Positions 15,715 through 18,758 of a stretch of 18,758 nucleotides of DNA are shown here, one piece after another. Each line of letters starts with the position of its first letter. The stretch's first letter is position 1. Below the pieces are notes generated by a model. It had not been told where the DNA came from. It did no database searches and saw only the letters and a list, made by a program, of their open reading frames with translations. The stretch lies in NCBI GenBank assembly GCA_001510455.1, contig LFFH01000020.1, positions 1-18,758 of the forward strand, in the 5' to 3' direction. The translations under genes and the position numbers were made by a program. The stretch comes from Actinobacteria bacterium casp-actino8 (GTDB lineage Bacteria; Actinomycetota; Acidimicrobiia; Acidimicrobiales; Ilumatobacteraceae).

Positions 15715-16659
15715 TCAGTGCTGGGATTCAAGCCAGCGTTCGGCGTCGATGGCGGCCATGCACCCCGAGCCGGCCGCCGTGATGGCCTGACGGTAGGTGT
15801 GGTCCTTCACGTCGCCGCACGCGAACACCCCGGGCATATTCGTGTAGGTGGAGTCGGGTCGAGTGATGAGGTAGCCGGTGTCTTCCATGTCGAGCACACC
15901 TTTGAAGACGTCGGTGTTGGGTCGATGGCCGATGGCGATGAACAATCCGGCCACGTCCATCGTGCTTTCTTCACCGCTGACGGTGTCTCGTAGCCGAATA
16001 CCTTCGAGTTGATCGGTGCCGATCAAGCCGGTGACGGCGCTGTTCCAACGCATTTCGATCTTCGGATTGTTCAGGGCTCGATCTTGCATGATCTTGCTCG
16101 CGCGCAGGCTGTCACGGCGATGAATGAGAGTCACCTTCGATGCGAACTTGGTCAGGAACGTGGCCTCTTCGACGGCGGAATCTCCACCACCGACGACAGC
16201 GATTTCCTTACCGCGGAAGAAGAACCCGTCACATGTTGCACACGTCGACAATCCATGGCCGATGAGGCGCTCTTCTTCTTCGAGACCCAGCATGAGACTC
16301 TGGGCACCCGTCGAGACGATGACGGCATCGGCGGTGTGGACGTCGTCGAACACGTGGACCTTGAGTGGGCGCTCGCCGAACTCGACTTTGGTGGCCTTGG
16401 CCGTGAGGAACGTGGCTCCGAAACGCTCGGCTTGTTCCTTGAATCGTCCCATGAGTTCCGGACCCATGATTCCTTCGGGAAAACCAGGAAAGTTCTCGAC
16501 TTCGGTCGTGAGCATCAGTTGACCACCCGGTTGATCACTCGTGCTGGAAGGTTCACCCTCGACTACGAACGGGGCCAGGTTGGCGCGAGCGGTGTAGATG
16601 GCGGCGGTGAGTCCGGCCGGACCCGAGCCGATGATGATCACACGGTGATGCTGACCCAT
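15715..16659 (-). CDS. trxB: thioredoxin reductase (NADPH)
   Basis: TrxB is a flavoenzyme that transfers electrons from NADPH through FAD to thioredoxin. From ATG at 16659 it has 314 residues. The FAD-binding motif is GSGPAGLTAA (11-20). The redox disulfide is C140-A-T-C143 (STCATCDGF) and the NADPH-binding motif is GGGDSAVEEA (157-166). The C-terminal FAD contact CGDVKDHTYRQAITAAGSG is also present. The length is typical of the low-molecular-weight form. It overlaps the upstream small membrane gene by 1 nt (TGATG) and lies 48 nt from trxA. Confidence 0.97.
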   Translation of the reverse strand: MGQHHRVIIIGSGPAGLTAAIYTARANLAPFVVEGEPSSTSDQPGGQLMLTTEVENFPGFPEGIMGPELMGRFKEQAERFGATFLTAKATKVEFGERPLKVHVFDDVHTADAVIVSTGAQSLMLGLEEEERLIGHGLSTCATCDGFFFRGKEIAVVGGGDSAVEEATFLTKFASKVTLIHRRDSLRASKIMQDRALNNPKIEMRWNSAVTGLIGTDQLEGIRLRDTVSGEESTMDVAGLFIAIGHRPNTDVFKGVLDMEDTGYLITRPDSTYTNMPGVFACGDVKDHTYRQAITAAGSGCMAAIDAERWLESQH

Positions 16660-16985
16660 CAGACGCTCTCTTTGCTCTGTCGCTTGATCATGAACACCGA
16701 GCCCGCCGCAACGAGCAGGCCACCGATCACGTAGTAGGCGACCCACACCGCAGTGTCGTGGTCGAGGGGTGCTTCGAGAACCGAGATCATGGCGCGCGAT
16801 CCGCCGATCAGAAGCATGGCAACGATGAACGTACCGAGGAAGAAAGCCAGCAACCCGAAGACGAGACCACGGGCGATCATCACGATCGGTTTGGTGGTGC
16901 GGTCGCGGACCTTATCGACCGTCGACACGATCGTGTCGGTGAGGTCGGACGCCCAGTTCGGATCGTTGAGAGGGTTGCCAGCCAT
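16659..16985 (-). CDS. small two-TM membrane protein of unknown function
   Basis: I do not recognise a named family. The 108-residue protein has an N-terminal polar segment (MAGNPLNDPN...VRDRTTKP, 1-33) and a long hydrophobic segment ~34-61 (IVMIARGLVFGLLAFFLGTFIVAMLL). A short polar loop (~62-79) leads to a second TM ~80-100 (WVAYYVIGGLLVAAGSVFMI), and the tail is KRQSKESV. With this size and topology it could be a holin-like or phage-shock-type small membrane protein, but there is no supporting motif. The ATG at 16985 has no Shine-Dalgarno. A TAGCCT box lies 7 nt upstream, which would fit leaderless translation. It sits between the anti-sigma gene and trxB and overlaps trxB by 1 nt, a position where Mycobacterium has no gene that I recall. 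Confidence 0.75.
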   Translation of the reverse strand: MAGNPLNDPNWASDLTDTIVSTVDKVRDRTTKPIVMIARGLVFGLLAFFLGTFIVAMLLIGGSRAMISVLEAPLDHDTAVWVAYYVIGGLLVAAGSVFMIKRQSKESV

Positions 16986-16992
16986 GGAGTCG

Positions 16993-16998
16993 AGGCTA
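16993..16998 (-). promoter_or_regulatory. possible leaderless -10 box before the small membrane gene
   Basis: Minus-strand TAGCCT ends 7 nt before the ATG at 16985. In actinobacteria a -10 at this distance commonly gives a transcript starting at the A of the ATG. No clear -35 at 17-18 bp is visible, and no Shine-Dalgarno precedes the ATG. The match to the hexamer used before rpmH supports it modestly. Confidence 0.35.
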
Positions 16999-17011
16999 GC
17001 GAGCACGATCG

Positions 17012-17803
17012 TCAAGGGACGATGCTGGCCAACTCTTCGCAATCGGACACGGCTCGCAGAATCACACCGGCTTCGGGTGAGAAGTACGCCTGCGCGTCGA
17101 TTCCGGCGAAACGGATGTCGAGGTCGATTGCTCGGCGACCCCGGTCGTCGTCACAGGCGGGAGCCTCGGAGAGAAGTGGCGGCGATGAGTCGCTCCAGCT
17201 GCGAGACAAATCCGAGAGGGCGTCGAGGTCGGAGATTTCGACGGTCACCGAGGTGCTTTCGGGTGGTAGGTCGGTGAGTTCTTCCGACTCCGAAGGTTCC
17301 GACTGTGTGTCGTCGACGGCCATGGCCGACGCAGGGTCGTCCTCGGCAACACCGGGGACACTCTTCGGTGCCGATTCGACGATGATCTCATCGGTCGTCG
17401 AACGAGCGCCGTCCAGGTCGGTGATGACCATCTGACTCTCGAGGGTGACTGCGACGGGCGAATCGCCGGATCGAAAAATGTTGGCGCCGATGGCGATCAC
17501 TCCGACTGACGCCGCGGCCATGGCGAGCAAAGGAGTGAGACGTCGCCGCCGAGGCAAACTCGCGATTTCGGGGGGCCGTCGTGCGGCGACGATCGCTGCG
17601 TCCGTGACGGATGATTCGAGGGTGTGTTCGGCACCCACACGAAGGAGAGAGCGTCGTTGGGTGGCAAAGGACGCCGATCGCTCCTGCACTGGCGCGCGTA
17701 GATCCGCCGGCACATCGGCGAAGTCGATCTCGCGATCGACCAGTCGACTGGCCCACCAATCGACGTCGAGTTCCGGATCGAGTTCAGGTCTGGGGTCGTT
17801 CAT
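17012..17803 (-). CDS. probable membrane anti-sigma factor
   Basis: This 263-residue protein is inferred to be the anti-sigma partner of the adjacent ECF sigma factor. Its ATG overlaps the sigma stop by 4 nt (ATGA), the normal coupling of a sigma with its regulator. The topology fits: a cytoplasmic N-terminal domain (~1-84), one TM (~89-110, TPLLAMAAASVGVIAIGANIF) after a basic RRRR, and an extracytoplasmic part. The extracytoplasmic part contains a very acidic Ser/Glu/Asp-rich linker (~112-215) and a C-terminal domain with two Cys (PACDDD and SDCEEL). No zinc-binding HxxxCxxC is present, so it is not a ZAS anti-sigma. In Mycobacterium the sigM-rsmA pair occupies this place. The membrane topology is evident; the anti-sigma assignment rests mainly on position. 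Confidence 0.7.
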   Translation of the reverse strand: MNDPRPELDPELDVDWWASRLVDREIDFADVPADLRAPVQERSASFATQRRSLLRVGAEHTLESSVTDAAIVAARRPPEIASLPRRRRLTPLLAMAAASVGVIAIGANIFRSGDSPVAVTLESQMVITDLDGARSTTDEIIVESAPKSVPGVAEDDPASAMAVDDTQSEPSESEELTDLPPESTSVTVEISDLDALSDLSRSWSDSSPPLLSEAPACDDDRGRRAIDLDIRFAGIDAQAYFSPEAGVILRAVSDCEELASIVP

Positions 17804-18393
17804 ACGGAATCTCCGTCGATGTCGCCGTGCGGTTCACTTGGACGCTCCACAGGGGTCGTTCGGTTCCCGAAGGAGTCGACGAGTCGCGCCCGGCCCCGAG
17901 CGATCCGAGAACGAACGGTTCCGATGGGGACGTCGAGAATGACAGCGATCTGTTCGTAGTCGAGATCGGCGACGTCGCGAAGAACCAGAGCGACGCGAAA
18001 TTCTTCGGGCAGGGCCGCCAGGGCACGTTCCACCAATTCACGGTTCTCGAGAACGTCTCGGGCTTGATCGGCCCGAGGGTCGGCCACGTTCTCCTGCTGT
18101 CGGTCGACGTCGAGTGACGGTCGCGGTCGCCGCCGCCGCCGACGCAACTCGTCGAGGGCGGCATTGGTGGCGATTCGATAGGCCCATGTGGAGAAGGACG
18201 AACGTCCGTCGAAGGTCGCCACGTTGCGAGCGATCGACACCAGTGCATTCTGTGCGGCGTCGTCGGCATCGGATCGATGACCGAGGATTCGAAAGCAGAC
18301 CGCGTGGAGACGTGGATGGTGTCGCCGGAGCAGGTCGTCGAGAGCCGATGAGTCTCCTCGTCGGATTCGTTCGAGAAGTTCGTCGTCGGTCAC
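17800..18393 (-). CDS. ECF RNA polymerase sigma factor (SigM position)
   Basis: A 197-residue sigma-70 family group IV (ECF) protein. Region 2 is visible at about 16-90: LLRRHHPRLHAVCFRILGHR, DADDAAQNALVSI and the -10-binding FSTWAYRIATNAALDELRRRRRR. Region 4 is at ~118-170: ALAALPEEFRVALVLRDVADL, YEQIAVILDVPIGTVRSRIARGRARL. There is no region 1 or region 3, as expected for ECF sigma factors. The start is GTG at 18393, overlapping the previous gene's stop as GTGA. The location upstream of the anti-sigma and trxB/trxA matches mycobacterial sigM, which controls cell-envelope and secretion genes; orthology is likely but not proven. A short acidic C-terminal tail (~175-197) is present. Confidence 0.92.
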   Translation of the reverse strand: MTDDELLERIRRGDSSALDDLLRRHHPRLHAVCFRILGHRSDADDAAQNALVSIARNVATFDGRSSFSTWAYRIATNAALDELRRRRRRPRPSLDVDRQQENVADPRADQARDVLENRELVERALAALPEEFRVALVLRDVADLDYEQIAVILDVPIGTVRSRIARGRARLVDSFGNRTTPVERPSEPHGDIDGDSV

Positions 18394-18758
18394 GGTGCGG
18401 CGGACACCGCGATTTCGGCGATTCCGCTTCGATACGGATTGGTGTCGCTGCAGCCAGGGTCACGTGACGCCTCGCGGAGATAGACCATCACGTACTGAAC
18501 GGGAGACGAGGTGATCCCGGTGAGAGTCGAGCCGGCATCGGAGGAACCACGTGCGATGGGCTCACCCCACGACGACACGTCGGAGCCGACCACGTTCGCG
18601 CCGTACATGTCGGCCCTCCACGTCAATCCGGCGAAATCGACATCGACACGCGCGTAGTTGGGTTCGGCGAGTTGCACGATGAGTCCCACACCCGACTTGC
18701 TCCCGAAAGTCGGTGACTTGTAACAGAGGGTCGACCAGGACGTGCCGCGATCACCGTC
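18390..18758 (-). CDS. C-terminal end of discoidin-like domain protein (probable MurJ/pseudokinase MviN-like), partial
   Basis: The frame is open to the window edge; 122 residues are seen. The sequence has the pattern of the extracytoplasmic F5/8C-like domain found at the end of actinobacterial MviN/pseudokinase proteins. It starts DGDRGTSWSTLCY, followed by GVGLIVQLAEP, a strand-rich middle, then PVQYVMVYLRE and NPYRSGIAEIAV at the end. Two Cys residues (LCY and PGCSD) may form a disulfide, which would suit the extracytoplasmic side. In Mycobacterium the gene directly before sigM encodes MurJ (MviN) fused to a pseudokinase and this type of domain. The full protein lies outside the window, so the MurJ part is inferred from synteny. 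It ends by overlapping the sigma start (GTGA). Confidence 0.7.
   Translation of the reverse strand, partial: DGDRGTSWSTLCYKSPTFGSKSGVGLIVQLAEPNYARVDVDFAGLTWRADMYGANVVGSDVSSWGEPIARGSSDAGSTLTGITSSPVQYVMVYLREASRDPGCSDTNPYRSGIAEIAVSAAP

Noticed and set aside
14581..15993. A 470-residue plus-strand frame across the cwlM-like, trxA and trxB genes
   Set aside because: It crosses three well-supported minus-strand genes and has an Arg/Pro-rich shadow composition.

Overview
This window is the replication-origin segment of a high-GC actinobacterial chromosome. The gene order gyrA-gyrB-DUF721-recF-dnaN-dnaA | rpmH-rnpA-yidD-yidC-jag-rsmG-parA-parB, followed by a two-PG-binding-domain amidase-like gene (cwlM position), trxA, trxB, an anti-sigma-like gene and an ECF sigma gene, closely matches the order I know from Mycobacterium (sigM-rsmA-trxB2-trxC-cwlM...parB-parA-gid-jag-yidC-yidD-rnpA-rpmH-dnaA-dnaN-recF-gyrB-gyrA). 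The frequent GTG starts, the TAGCCT-type -10 boxes and the absence of mycobacterial or streptomycete insertions such as gnd between dnaN and recF suggest a deep-branching lineage such as Acidimicrobiia. That placement is inference; the window has no rRNA gene to confirm it.

Layout. (1) 33-7131, minus strand: gyrA, gyrB, a DUF721 gene, recF and dnaN, mostly joined by 1-4 nt stop/start overlaps. The exceptions are a terminator-like hairpin and a probable gyrB promoter between DUF721 and gyrB. (2) 7132-9100: dnaA (minus strand) flanked on both sides by clusters of DnaA-box-like 9-mers, eight or so on the dnaN side and five on the rpmH side. These include a perfect 12-bp inverted repeat upstream of dnaA. 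This is the probable bipartite oriC. (3) 9101-14243, plus strand: rpmH, rnpA, yidD, yidC, jag, rsmG, then three palindromic parS sites in 95 bp, then parA and parB. (4) 14244-14386: a convergent intergenic gap that unexpectedly carries the only perfect TTATCCACA DnaA box I found, beside an AT-rich stretch. (5) 14387-18758, minus strand: one tightly packed transcription unit running from a truncated discoidin-like C-terminus (probably the MurJ/pseudokinase protein) through an ECF sigma factor, its membrane anti-sigma partner, a small two-TM protein, thioredoxin reductase, thioredoxin and a CwlM-like protein.

Functionally the window joins replication initiation (DnaA, oriC, DnaN, RecF), topology (gyrase), origin segregation (ParA, ParB, parS), membrane protein insertion (YidC, YidD, Jag), tRNA/rRNA processing (RnpA, RsmG) and redox/cell-envelope control (sigma/anti-sigma, Trx system, CwlM-like). 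The most notable observations are a CwlM-like protein whose amidase domain has lost every recognisable zinc/catalytic residue, sharing an operon with the probable MurJ partner; the unexplained DnaA-box and AT-rich element between parB and that gene; the nested DnaA-box palindromes upstream of dnaA; and the compact parS triplet with a 32-bp perfect palindrome. I did not see mobile elements, CRISPR arrays, tRNAs or a clearly new system.
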